Assembly (NCBI RefSeq): GCF_010500835.1
Contig: NZ_JAAAMJ010000009.1
Coordinates: 1 to 64,000 of the forward strand
DNA from: Aurantimonas aggregata
GTDB taxonomy: Bacteria > Pseudomonadota > Alphaproteobacteria > Rhizobiales > Rhizobiaceae
Reading direction: 5' to 3'
DNA: 64,000 nt
The notes under the pieces are model-generated. The model was not told the DNA's origin and ran no database searches. It saw nothing but the letters and a program-made list of their open reading frames with translations. A program made the translations under genes and the position numbers. Below are positions 43,300 through 51,497 of this stretch, piece after piece (position 1 is the stretch's first letter; every line of letters begins with the position of its first letter).

Positions 43300-44052
43300 A
43301 TGAGCAAGCGCCTCGAGGGCAAGATCGCCGTCTGCACCGCCGCCGGCCAGGGCATCGGCCGCAAGGTCGCCGAGACCTTCCTGAGCGAGGGCGCGACGGT
43401 CTTTGCCTCCGATCTCGACGAGAGCAAGCTCGATGGCCTCGACGGCTTCGGCGACGTGCGCACTATGGCGCTGGACGTGACCAACAGCGAGGCCGTCGCG
43501 GCCTATCTCGCCGGGGTGGAGACGCCGGACATCCTGTTCAACTGCGCCGGCTACGTCCATCACGGCACGGTGCTCGACTGCGACGAGAAGGCCTGGGACT
43601 TCTCCTTCGACCTCAACTTGAAATCGATGCACCGGACGATGTCGGCGGTGCTGCCGCGCATGGTCGAGAAGGGCGGCGGCTCGATTATCAACATGTCTTC
43701 GGCGGCATCCTCCATCAAGGCGGCGCCCAACCGCTACGTCTACATGGCGACCAAGGCGGCGGTCATCGGCCTGACCCGCTCGGTCGCCATCGACTTCATC
43801 CGCAGCGGCATCCGCTGCAACGCCATCTGCCCCGGCACGATCGAATCGCCGTCGCTGGAGGGACGCATCGAGGAACTCGGGAGAACCGTCGGCGGCACCG
43901 ACAAGGCCCGCACGATGTTCATCGAGCGCCAGCCGATGGGCCGCCTCGGCACGCCGGAGGAGATCGCGCATCTTGCCGTCTATCTCGCCTCCGACGAAAG
44001 CCGCTTCACCACCGGCACGACGCAGCTGATCGACGGCGGCTGGTCGCTCTAG
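43300..44052 (+). CDS. SDR family dehydrogenase, 2-keto-3-deoxy-L-fuconate dehydrogenase-like
   Basis: A 250-residue classical short-chain dehydrogenase. It has TAAGQGIGRKVAE as the nucleotide-binding glycine motif, NCAGYV, a catalytic serine in NMSSAASS and the YMATK (YxxxK) pair. The CNAICPGTIESPSLEGRIEELG stretch and the C-terminal half resemble the DHRS6/2-keto-3-deoxy-L-fuconate dehydrogenase group. Following the dehydratase by 33 bases, it may oxidise the 2-keto-3-deoxy acid at C4, as in non-phosphorylating fucose pathways. The hydrolase that should follow in that route is absent here. Confidence 0.85.
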   Translation: MSKRLEGKIAVCTAAGQGIGRKVAETFLSEGATVFASDLDESKLDGLDGFGDVRTMALDVTNSEAVAAYLAGVETPDILFNCAGYVHHGTVLDCDEKAWDFSFDLNLKSMHRTMSAVLPRMVEKGGGSIINMSSAASSIKAAPNRYVYMATKAAVIGLTRSVAIDFIRSGIRCNAICPGTIESPSLEGRIEELGRTVGGTDKARTMFIERQPMGRLGTPEEIAHLAVYLASDESRFTTGTTQLIDGGWSL

Positions 44053-44081
44053 GGCACCGCTTGCAGGCAGGGAGGAACACG

Positions 44082-45059
44082 ATGCGCATTTTGATACTGG
44101 GCGCCGCCGGCATGGTGGGACGCCGGCTCATCGCGGCGCTCTGCGCCGAGGGCAGCATGGAGGGCCAGGCGATCACGGCGATCGACGCCTTCGACGTGGT
44201 CGCCGCCGACCTGCCGCCCTGCGACGGGGTCACCATCAACTCGACCGCCGGCGACATCGCCGACCGGGCCACCGTGGAGGCGCTCGTCGCCGAACGGCCG
44301 GAAGTGATCTTCCACCTTGCCGCCATCGTCTCCGGCGAGGCCGAGGCGGATTTCGAGAAGGGCTACCGGATCAATCTCGACGGCATGCACCATCTGCTCG
44401 AGGCGATCCGCCAGACCGGCGGGGCGTACCGGCCGCGGCTGGTGTTCACCTCGTCGATCGCGGTGTTCGGTTCGCCCTTCGAGGCGCAGATCACCGACAC
44501 CTTCCTCTGCGCCCCGCTGACCAGCTACGGCACCCAGAAGGCGATCTGCGAGCTGCTGCTGTCGGACTATACCCGCAAGGGCTTCGTCGACGGGGTGGCG
44601 ATCCGCCTGCCGACCATCGTCGTGCGGCCCGGCAAGCCCAACAAGGCGGCGTCCAGCTTCTTCTCCGGCATCATCCGCGAGCCGCTGGCCGGGCACGAGG
44701 CCGTTCTCCCCGTCGACGACGAGGTGCGCCACTGGGTGGCGAGCCCCGCCGCCGCCGTCGGCTTCCTGCTGCACGCGGCCACCATGGACACCGACATGCT
44801 GGGGCACCGCCGGGCGCTGAGCATGCCGGGCCTGTCGGTGACGATCGCCGAGATGATCGAGGCGCTGCGCGAGGTCGCCGGCGAGGAGGTCGTTGCCCGG
44901 ATCCGCCGCGAACCGGACGCCACGATCGAGAAGATCGTCGCCGGCTGGCCGCGCGACTTCGATGCCAGGCGCGCCACCGAGGCGGGCTTTACCGCTGATA
45001 CCGACTTCGCCAGCATCATCCGCGCCCATATCGCCGACGAAGCGGCGCGGGGCGCGTGA
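44082..45059 (+). CDS. denD: DenD-like NAD-dependent D-erythronate dehydrogenase
   Basis: This 325-residue protein is an extended SDR close to DenD, which oxidises D-erythronate to the 2-keto acid. The Rossmann start is MRILILGAAGMVGRRLIAAL, and the active-site pair is YGTQK. Typical of DenD-like proteins are FHLAAIVSGEAEADFEKGYRINLDGM, VFTSSIAVFG, GVAIRLPTIVVRPGKPNKAASSFFSGIIREPLAG and RHWVASPAAAVGFLLHAA. GGGAGGAAC precedes the ATG. Substrate specificity cannot be read from the sequence; no tetronate kinase is near. Confidence 0.82.
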   Translation: MRILILGAAGMVGRRLIAALCAEGSMEGQAITAIDAFDVVAADLPPCDGVTINSTAGDIADRATVEALVAERPEVIFHLAAIVSGEAEADFEKGYRINLDGMHHLLEAIRQTGGAYRPRLVFTSSIAVFGSPFEAQITDTFLCAPLTSYGTQKAICELLLSDYTRKGFVDGVAIRLPTIVVRPGKPNKAASSFFSGIIREPLAGHEAVLPVDDEVRHWVASPAAAVGFLLHAATMDTDMLGHRRALSMPGLSVTIAEMIEALREVAGEEVVARIRREPDATIEKIVAGWPRDFDARRATEAGFTADTDFASIIRAHIADEAARGA

Positions 45060-45102
45060 CGATGGCCGGCGACCAGACGCAGACCCGAATAAGGCAGAAT
45101 TG

Positions 45103-45999
45103 ATGACAGATCGTCCCCGCATCGGCTTCGTCGGCGTCGGCCTGATGGGCCATGGCATGGCCAAGAACATCGTCGAGGCCGGCTATCCCCTGACGGTGCT
45201 CGCCCACAGGAACCGCGAGCCGGTCGAGGACCTCAAGAAGCGCGGCGCGGCGGAAGCGGGCGGCGTCGAGGAGCTGGCCGCAGCGTCGGACGTGATCTTT
45301 CTCTGCCTGCCGGGCAGCCCGCAGGTAGAGGCGACGGTCGCCGCGATCCTTTCGGGAGAACCAGCCGGCAAGACGATCATCGACACTTCGACCAGCAACC
45401 CGGTCTCTACCCGTGCCCTCGCCGAGCGCTGCGCCGCGGCCGGCGTCACGCTGATCGACGCACCCTTGTCGCGGACGCCGAAGGAAGCCTGGGAAGGCAC
45501 GCTCGACACCATGGTCGGCGCCAGCGAAGCCGATTTCGAGCGGGTGCGCCCGCTGCTCGAGACCTGGGCGGGCAAGGTGGTCCGCGTCGGCGAGATCGGC
45601 GCCGGGCACACGATGAAGCTTCTCAACAACTTCGTCTCGCTGGGCTACGCCTCGATCTATTCCGAAGCCCTGGCGATCGGCGCCAAGAACGGAATCGATG
45701 CGGCGACCTTCCACGGCGTCATCGGCGGCGGAAGGATGGATTGCGGCTTCTACCAGACCTTCATGCAATACGTCGTCGGCCGGGATCGCGACGCGCACAA
45801 GTTCACGCTGCGCAACGCCCACAAGGACATGCGCTACGTGGTTTCGCTGGCCAACGAGAGCGGCATCGCCTCGCATGTCTCCTCGACCGTCAAGAACGGC
45901 CTCGCGACGGCGGAATCGCTCGGGCGCGGCGACGACTTCCTGCCGATGCTGTCGGACGTGGTCGCGGAACTGAACGGCATCAGGCGCACGGACCGTTGA
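45103..45999 (+). CDS. 3-hydroxyisobutyrate dehydrogenase family oxidoreductase (first copy)
   Basis: A 298-residue beta-hydroxyacid dehydrogenase. NAD(P) binding is at GFVGVGLMGHGMAKNI and the substrate loop reads LIDAPLSRTPKEAWEGTL, where most relatives have DAPVSGG. The catalytic lysine is in GAGHTMKLLNN. The altered DAPLSRTP motif suggests an unusual substrate. It starts 43 bases after the DenD-like gene and is followed by the second GntR regulator. Members oxidise or reduce short hydroxy acids such as tartronate semialdehyde, threonate or hydroxyisobutyrate. Confidence 0.85.
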   Translation: MTDRPRIGFVGVGLMGHGMAKNIVEAGYPLTVLAHRNREPVEDLKKRGAAEAGGVEELAAASDVIFLCLPGSPQVEATVAAILSGEPAGKTIIDTSTSNPVSTRALAERCAAAGVTLIDAPLSRTPKEAWEGTLDTMVGASEADFERVRPLLETWAGKVVRVGEIGAGHTMKLLNNFVSLGYASIYSEALAIGAKNGIDAATFHGVIGGGRMDCGFYQTFMQYVVGRDRDAHKFTLRNAHKDMRYVVSLANESGIASHVSSTVKNGLATAESLGRGDDFLPMLSDVVAELNGIRRTDR

Positions 46000-46130
46000 A
46001 AGGCTTGCGAGGCGATGGGCAGAGGAAGACGACACTGACGAAACCCGATGCTCCCGGTGACGACGGCCGCGCGCGCGTTCGCGGCAACGGCGGTTCGCGC
46101 CCACGGCCGAGCCTGCAGGGCGTTGCCTCC

Positions 46131-46802
46131 ATGCCGGCGCGCGAGCGGGCGTATCGCGAGCTGAAGTTCCGGATCCTCGAGGGCCGCCTGCCGCCGGGCA
46201 CGACGCTGCTGGAGACCGAGGTCGCCGCCCTTTTGTCGATGAGCCGGACGCCGATCCGCGAGGCACTGATCAAGCTCGACGAGGAAGGCCTGGTCCGGGT
46301 GCGGCCGCGCCACGGGGTGACCGTGCGGTCGCAGTCGCTCGACGACCTCGCCGAGATCTACGAGGTGTTTTCGGCGCTCGAAGTGGTCGCCGCGCGGCTT
46401 CTGGCCCGGCGCGGCCTGTCGGAAGCGGAGATCGAGCGGCTGCACGGGCTGATGGCGCAGATGGAGCGCGCGACCAAGCGCGACGACATCGCGCAATGGT
46501 CGCAGCTCGACGACAATTTCCATGCCGAGATCGTCGCCCTGTGCGGCAACAGCCGGCTGCAGACGACGCTCCGGCAATACTGGGACCAGCAATATCGCGC
46601 CCGTATGGCGATCGTGCCGCTGCGCCCGCGCCCGTCGCAGTCGGACGACGAGCACCGGGCGATCGTCGCGGCGATCGCCGCGCAGGACAGCGACGAGGCC
46701 GGACGGCTGCACCAGCTGCACCGCGACCGCACCGACCAGCAGGCGCTGGCGCTGCTGCGGTTGCAGGCGGGACCGGCCGCGCAGGATGTGGCGGAAGAAT
46801 AG
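46131..46802 (+). CDS. GntR family (FCD) regulator of the sugar-acid cluster
   Basis: A 223-residue regulator with an N-terminal winged helix (ARERAYRELKFRILEGRLPPGTTLLETEVAALLSMSRTPIREALIKLDEEGLVRVRPRHGVTV) and an FCD domain (EIYEVFSALEVVAARLLARRGL, WSQLDDNFHAEIVALCGN, DDEHRAIVAAIAAQDSDEAGRLHQLHRDR). It probably binds the GTATAC-type palindromes at 41382, 46815 and 54094. The start is uncertain. The ATG gives a normal protein but has a weak ribosome site, whereas GAGGAAG near 46023 would serve a non-standard CTG 32 codons upstream. Confidence 0.87.
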   Translation: MPARERAYRELKFRILEGRLPPGTTLLETEVAALLSMSRTPIREALIKLDEEGLVRVRPRHGVTVRSQSLDDLAEIYEVFSALEVVAARLLARRGLSEAEIERLHGLMAQMERATKRDDIAQWSQLDDNFHAEIVALCGNSRLQTTLRQYWDQQYRARMAIVPLRPRPSQSDDEHRAIVAAIAAQDSDEAGRLHQLHRDRTDQQALALLRLQAGPAAQDVAEE

Positions 46803-46814
46803 ACGGACGCCCGG

Positions 46815-46840
46815 CAGGCGCAATGTATACATTGTGCCTG
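46815..46840. promoter_or_regulatory. 26-bp palindrome with core CAATGTATACATTG
   Basis: The perfect 14-bp core CAATGTATACATTG (46821-46834) is flanked by CAGGC and GCCTG, making a 26-bp palindrome broken by one mismatched pair. It lies 12 bases after the GntR regulator and about 50 bases ahead of the second SDR. It is the best candidate operator of the cluster and shares ATGTATAC with the sites at 41382 and 54094. Confidence 0.7.
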
Positions 46841-46888
46841 AAGGCTCGCTGTGGGATGAGCCAGGCTGGACTTGAGGGAGGGAAGAAG

Positions 46889-47623
46889 ATGAACAGGATC
46901 GATCTCGAAGGGCGGACGGCGGTCATCACGGGCGGCGCGCGCGGCATCGGCCTTGCAACCGCCGAACGCGTGATTGCCAGCGGCGGCTCGGTGGTGATCT
47001 GGGACGTCGACGGCGCCGCGATCGAGGCTGCGGTGGCGGAGCTCGGCGACAGGGCGACCGGCCGGCCGGTGGAACTCACCGACGCCGCTGCGGTGGAGGA
47101 AGCAGCCCGCGCGGCCGGGCGCATCGACATCCTCGTCAACAATGCCGGCATCACCGGCGGCAACGGCAAGACCTGGGAACTGAGCCCGGAGATCTGGCGC
47201 AAGACCGTCGAGGTCAATCTCGTCGCGCCGTTCCTGACCAGCCGCGCGGTCGTGCCGCTGATGCTGGCGAACGGCTACGGGCGCATCGTCAACGTCGCCT
47301 CGATCGCCGGCAAGGAGGGCAATCCCAATGCCTCGCACTATTCGGCGTCGAAGGCCGGGCTGATCGGCCTGACCAAGTCGCTCGGCAAGGAGCTCGCCGG
47401 CACCGGCATCCTGGTCAACTGCATCACCCCGGCGGCGGCGCGCACGGCGATCTTCGACCAGATGAGCCAGGAGCACATCAACTACATGCTGTCGAAGATC
47501 CCGCTCGCCCGCTTCGTCGAGCCGGCGGAAGTCGCCGCGATGATCGTCTGGCTGGCGTCGGAGGATTGTTCCTTCTCGACCGGCGCCGTGTTCGACATTT
47601 CCGGCGGCCGCGCCGTCTACTGA
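46889..47623 (+). CDS. SDR family dehydrogenase (second copy)
   Basis: A 244-residue classical SDR with the glycine motif VITGGARGIGLATAE, NNAGITGG, a serine in NVASIAGKEG and HYSASKAG (YxxxK). It resembles 3-oxoacyl-ACP/polyol dehydrogenases in general and does not point to a single substrate. GAGGGAGGGAAG directly precedes the chosen ATG; another ATG 11 codons upstream is possible. It is the first gene after the 26-bp palindrome and so may have its own promoter. The following dehydrogenase gene starts 35 bases later. Confidence 0.85.
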   Translation: MNRIDLEGRTAVITGGARGIGLATAERVIASGGSVVIWDVDGAAIEAAVAELGDRATGRPVELTDAAAVEEAARAAGRIDILVNNAGITGGNGKTWELSPEIWRKTVEVNLVAPFLTSRAVVPLMLANGYGRIVNVASIAGKEGNPNASHYSASKAGLIGLTKSLGKELAGTGILVNCITPAAARTAIFDQMSQEHINYMLSKIPLARFVEPAEVAAMIVWLASEDCSFSTGAVFDISGGRAVY

Positions 47624-47658
47624 TCCGGGCGCCCGTCGCCGCCACGAGGAGAACCGCC

Positions 47659-48582
47659 ATGGCCATCGCGCATGTGACGCTGATCGGCACCGGCCTGATG
47701 GGCGCGCCCATGGCCCGCAACATCGCCAAGGCCGGCTTCGCCGTCACGGTCTGGAACCGGACGCTCGCCAAGGCCGAGGCGCTGGCCGACGTCGCGACGG
47801 TCGCCAGCGATCCCCGCGCGGCGGTCGCCAACGCCGACGCGGTGATCACCATGGTCGACAATTCGCCGGTGGTGACGGAGATCTATTTCGGCAGCGAGGG
47901 GGTGGTGGAGGCCGCACCCGAGGGCACGCTGTTCATCGACATGTCGTCGATCCAGCCTGCCGTCGCCCGCGACCACGCCGCCGCCATCGAGGGCGCCGGG
48001 CGCCGCCATCTCGACGCGCCGGTCTCCGGCGGCGAGAAGGGCGCGATCGAGGGGACGCTGGCGATCATGGCCGGCGGGCGCCAGGACGATTACGACGACG
48101 CAGAGCCCCTGCTGGCGGCGATGGGCCGGCCGACCCTCGTCGGCGTGCACGGCGCCGGCCAGGTCGCCAAGCTCGCCAACCAGGTGATCGTCGCGGTGAC
48201 GATCGGCGCCGTCTCGGAAGCCATGCTGCTGGCACAGGAAGGCGGCTGCGACCCGGCGGCATTGCGCACGGCGCTGATGGGCGGCTTTGCAACCTCGCGC
48301 ATCCTCGATCTCCACGGCGAGCGCATGGCCGAGCGCAACTGGGTGCCGGGCGGGCCGCTGGCGCTGCAGCTGAAGGATATCGACAACGCGCTGGAAGTCG
48401 CCCGCGCCGCGGGCCTTAGGCTGCCGCTGACGGAGGTCGCGCGCGACGCGTTCCACGCCCTGACACACGAGATGGACATGGGGCGCCACGACCACGCCGC
48501 CTATCTGCGCTGGCTGGAGGCGATCAATCCCGGCAAGCGGTTGGGCTCGGGTCCGGACCGGGAACCGCCGCTGGCCGGATAG
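47659..48582 (+). CDS. 3-hydroxyisobutyrate dehydrogenase family oxidoreductase (second copy, tartronate-semialdehyde-reductase-like)
   Basis: This 307-residue enzyme has the standard family motifs: LIGTGLMGAPMARNIAKAG for NAD(P), LDAPVSGGEKGAIEGTLAIM for the substrate and GAGQVAKLANQV with the catalytic lysine. It is nearer to 2-hydroxy-3-oxopropionate (tartronate semialdehyde) reductase than the copy at 45103. If so it would make D-glycerate from a two- or three-carbon fragment of the pathway. It is the last plus-strand gene and converges with ltnD. Confidence 0.85.
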   Translation: MAIAHVTLIGTGLMGAPMARNIAKAGFAVTVWNRTLAKAEALADVATVASDPRAAVANADAVITMVDNSPVVTEIYFGSEGVVEAAPEGTLFIDMSSIQPAVARDHAAAIEGAGRRHLDAPVSGGEKGAIEGTLAIMAGGRQDDYDDAEPLLAAMGRPTLVGVHGAGQVAKLANQVIVAVTIGAVSEAMLLAQEGGCDPAALRTALMGGFATSRILDLHGERMAERNWVPGGPLALQLKDIDNALEVARAAGLRLPLTEVARDAFHALTHEMDMGRHDHAAYLRWLEAINPGKRLGSGPDREPPLAG

Positions 48583-48612
48583 CCGGCTTAGCGCCGCCGG
48601 GACGGCCTGGAA

Positions 48613-49527
48613 CTATGTCTGCGGCTCGTCGCCCGGCAGGGTGATCCCCGGAAACACCTTGATCACCGCGCTGTCGTCGAGCTGGCCGTAGCCGGCCTGG
48701 CTGGCGGTGGCGAACATCGCGTAGGCGGTGGTCGCCAGCGGCAACGGGAATTGCATCGACAGGCCGGTCTCGGTGACGAGGCCGAGATCCTTGACGAAGA
48801 TGTCGACCATCGAATGCGGCGTGTAGTCGCCGTCGACGACGTGGCGCATGCGGTTCTCGAACATCCAGGAGTTGCCGGCCGCGTGGGTGACGACGTCGTA
48901 CATCGTCTCCAGCGGAATGCCCGCCTTGGCGGCGAGCGCCATCGCCTCGGCACCGGCGGCGATGTGGACGCCCGCGAGCAACTGGTGGATGATCTTGACC
49001 GTCGCGCCGTCGCCGATCGTCTCTGAGATGCGGTAGACCTTGCCGGCGACCGCATCGAGCACCGGCTGCAGCGCGTCAAACACCGAAGCGGGCCCCGCTG
49101 CCATCACCGTCATGTCGCCGGCGGCGGCCTTCACCGGCCCGCCCGAGACCGGCGCGTCGAGCATCGTCAGCCCTGCCTCGGCGAGGTCGGCGGCGATGGC
49201 TTTCGCGTCGGCGACGGAGATCGTCGCGGAGACCATGACGGGCGTTCCGGGCTTCAGGTGCGGGGCAATCCCGCGCTCGCCGAACAGCGCGTCGCGGCAC
49301 TGCGCGGCGTTGACCGTCAGCACGACCACCGCGTCGAGGTCGTCGGCGAAGGCACGACCGCCCGCCCCGGCCGCGACCGCGCCGGCCGCCATCAGTTCGT
49401 CGCAGGCACTGTTGCGCGGGTCGACGCCGTAGGTGGCAAGCCCCGCAGCGAGGCACGACTTGGCCGCGCCCATGCCCATCGAGCCGAGGCCGATCACCGC
49501 GACACGCATCGCCGCCTGCCCTGCCAT
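48613..49527 (-). CDS. ltnD: L-threonate dehydrogenase LtnD
   Basis: LtnD oxidises L-threonate at C2. The 304-residue protein has AVIGLGSMGMGAAKSCL, LDAPVSGGPVKAAAGDMTVMA and GDGATVKIIHQLLAGVHIAAGAEAMALA, with a family-typical C-terminus (NSWMFENRMRHVVDGDYTPHSMVDIFVKDLGLV). The usual partners LtnK (DUF1537 kinase), OtnI and OtnC are not in the window. It is last in the minus-strand operon with the CUT1 transporter, four bases after the MalG-type permease. Confidence 0.87.
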   Translation of the reverse strand: MAGQAAMRVAVIGLGSMGMGAAKSCLAAGLATYGVDPRNSACDELMAAGAVAAGAGGRAFADDLDAVVVLTVNAAQCRDALFGERGIAPHLKPGTPVMVSATISVADAKAIAADLAEAGLTMLDAPVSGGPVKAAAGDMTVMAAGPASVFDALQPVLDAVAGKVYRISETIGDGATVKIIHQLLAGVHIAAGAEAMALAAKAGIPLETMYDVVTHAAGNSWMFENRMRHVVDGDYTPHSMVDIFVKDLGLVTETGLSMQFPLPLATTAYAMFATASQAGYGQLDDSAVIKVFPGITLPGDEPQT

Positions 49528-49531
49528 GCCG

Positions 49532-50434
49532 CTATTCCTTCACGGCGCCCGTCATCGACGAGACGTAGTAGTCGACGAAGAACGAATAGAGGATCACCAC
49601 CGGCAGCGAACCGAGCAGCGCGCCGGCCATCAGCGCTCCCCATTCGTATATGTCGCCGCGCACCAGCTCGGTCAAAACGCCGACTGGCACGGTCTTGTTC
49701 TCCGAGGACGAGATGAAGGTCAGCGCGTAGATGAACTCGTTCCAGGACAGGGTGAAGGCGAAGATGCCGGCCGAGATCAGCCCCGGCACCGCCAGCGGCA
49801 GCACGACCTTGGTCAGGATCTGCCAGCGCGTCGCCCCGTCGACCAGGGCGCTCTCCTCGAGCTCGAACGGGATGGTGCGGAAATAGCCCATCAGCAGCCA
49901 GGTGCAGAACGGAATCAGGAAGGTCGGATAGGTGAGGATCAGCGCCAGCCGCGAATCGAAGATGCCGACCTGGAAGACGATGAAGGCAAGCGGGATGAAC
50001 AGGATCGACGGCGGCACGAGATAGGCGAGGAAGATCAGGAGCCCGGTCACGCGCGCGCCGGAGAAGCGGACGCGCTCGATGGCGTAGGCGGCGAAGACCG
50101 AGGCGGCGAGCGCGATGACGGTCGAGGCGACCGAGACCAGCATCGTGTTCCACAGCCAGCCCGGATAGGAGGTCTCGAACAGGAGATACTTGATGTGCTC
50201 GAGGGTGGGCTGCACCACCCAGAACGGGCTGTATTGCTCGTAATTGGTCAGCTGGTTGTCCGGCTTCACCGCGGTGATCGCCATCCAGTAGAACGGGAAC
50301 AGCAGCACGAAGACGAATACGGCCAGCGGCAGATAGACGACGAAAATCCGTCGCGGCAGCGTGTTGAACTGGCGCATGCCCTCCGAATCGTCGCTGATCG
50401 GGGCGCGCACGCCGGCGGTGTCTTGCTGGCTCAT
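49532..50434 (-). CDS. CUT1 ABC transporter permease, MalG type
   Basis: A 300-residue inner-membrane permease with six predicted helices. The EAA loop that contacts the ATPase is LEESALVDGATRWQILTKVVLPLAVPGL. WNTMLVSVASTVIALAASVFAAYAIERVRFSG and the final LGSLPVVILYSFFVDYYVSSMTGAVKE are typical of MalG/UgpE proteins. It pairs with the permease at 50447 and the ATPase at 52942. The substrate is probably a sugar acid or polyol, judged from neighbours. Confidence 0.92.
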   Translation of the reverse strand: MSQQDTAGVRAPISDDSEGMRQFNTLPRRIFVVYLPLAVFVFVLLFPFYWMAITAVKPDNQLTNYEQYSPFWVVQPTLEHIKYLLFETSYPGWLWNTMLVSVASTVIALAASVFAAYAIERVRFSGARVTGLLIFLAYLVPPSILFIPLAFIVFQVGIFDSRLALILTYPTFLIPFCTWLLMGYFRTIPFELEESALVDGATRWQILTKVVLPLAVPGLISAGIFAFTLSWNEFIYALTFISSSENKTVPVGVLTELVRGDIYEWGALMAGALLGSLPVVILYSFFVDYYVSSMTGAVKE

Positions 50435-50446
50435 CGGATCATCTCC

Positions 50447-51379
50447 TCAGTCTGCCCCGCCCTGCTGCCATTTGCGGCGCTGCAGCCCGAAGAACGAGAA
50501 CAGGATGGCGGCCAGCAGGAACGGGATCATGGCCACCGCGATCGCCGCGCCCTCGCCCAGCTGGCCACCGGGGATCGCGCGCTGGAACGACAGCGTCGCC
50601 ATCAGATGCGTGGCGTTGACCGGCCCGCCCCGGGTCAGGACGTAGATCAGCTGGAAATCGGTGAAGGTGAACAGCACCGAGAAGGTCATCACCACCGCGA
50701 TGATCGGCGTCAGCAGCGGCAAGGTGATCTTGGTGAAGCGCTGCCACGAGGTGGCGCCGTCGAGCGCCGCCGCCTCGTTCAGCGATTGCGGGATGGTCTG
50801 CAGCCCGGCGAGCAGCGAGATGGCGACGAACGGGATGCCGCGCCAGACATTGGCGGCGATCACCGCGGCGCGGGCGTTGTTCGGATCGCCGAGGAAGTTG
50901 ATCGGCGTGTCGATCCAGCCCCACTGCATCAGCACCCAGGAGATGATCGAGAACTGCGAATCGTAGATCCACCAGAAGGCCAGCGCCGACAGCACCGTCG
51001 GCACCACCCAGGGCAGGAGGATGATCGCCCGGAAGAATGTCTTGAACGGCAGATGCTCGTTGAGGATCAGCGCCAGCCATAGCCCGAGGCCGAACTTCAG
51101 CACCGAGGCGACGGTCGTGTAGAGGACCGTGTTGTAGACCGACAGCCAGAACACCGGGTCGTCGAAAAGCCAGGCGTAGTTTTCCAGCCCGATGAAGACG
51201 CCGGTGCGGCCGATCGTCGTGTCGGTGAAGCCAAGCCAGACGCCGAGAAACAGCGGATAGGTCAGGAAGCACAAGAGGAAGGCCGCCGCCGGCAGCATGA
51301 ACAGGAGGCCGAGGCCGTTGCGGCTCTGCGACAGCCGCGCAAGGCGCGACGGCCGGGCGGTCGCTGTTGTGCTGGACAT
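50447..51379 (-). CDS. CUT1 ABC transporter permease, MalF type
   Basis: A 310-residue permease with about six helices. GLLFMLPAAAFLLCFLTYPLFLGVWLGF begins the membrane part, and the EAA loop is LNEAAALDGATSWQRFTKITLPLLTP. The start at MSSTTATARPSR has GGGAGGC in front; the longer upstream frame is read through from non-coding sequence. It lies 118 bases after the binding-protein gene, a gap with a small hairpin at 51476-51497 (CGGACG/CGTCCG). Confidence 0.92.
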   Translation of the reverse strand: MSSTTATARPSRLARLSQSRNGLGLLFMLPAAAFLLCFLTYPLFLGVWLGFTDTTIGRTGVFIGLENYAWLFDDPVFWLSVYNTVLYTTVASVLKFGLGLWLALILNEHLPFKTFFRAIILLPWVVPTVLSALAFWWIYDSQFSIISWVLMQWGWIDTPINFLGDPNNARAAVIAANVWRGIPFVAISLLAGLQTIPQSLNEAAALDGATSWQRFTKITLPLLTPIIAVVMTFSVLFTFTDFQLIYVLTRGGPVNATHLMATLSFQRAIPGGQLGEGAAIAVAMIPFLLAAILFSFFGLQRRKWQQGGAD

Positions 51380-51497
51380 GGACGGGCCTCCCATCGCTGC
51401 TGCAGGCACTCGCCGGCCTGGCCGGCACGGCGGCGACGCAATGAGCGCCGCCGCCGGATAAGCGGAAAGCCCGACCGGACGGCCAGGCCTACGTCCG

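Noticed and set aside
41251-43971. 906-codon open frame antisense to the dehydratase and SDR genes
   Set aside because: Low-complexity R/D/A/V/H composition, no domain, and opposite two well-supported enzymes.
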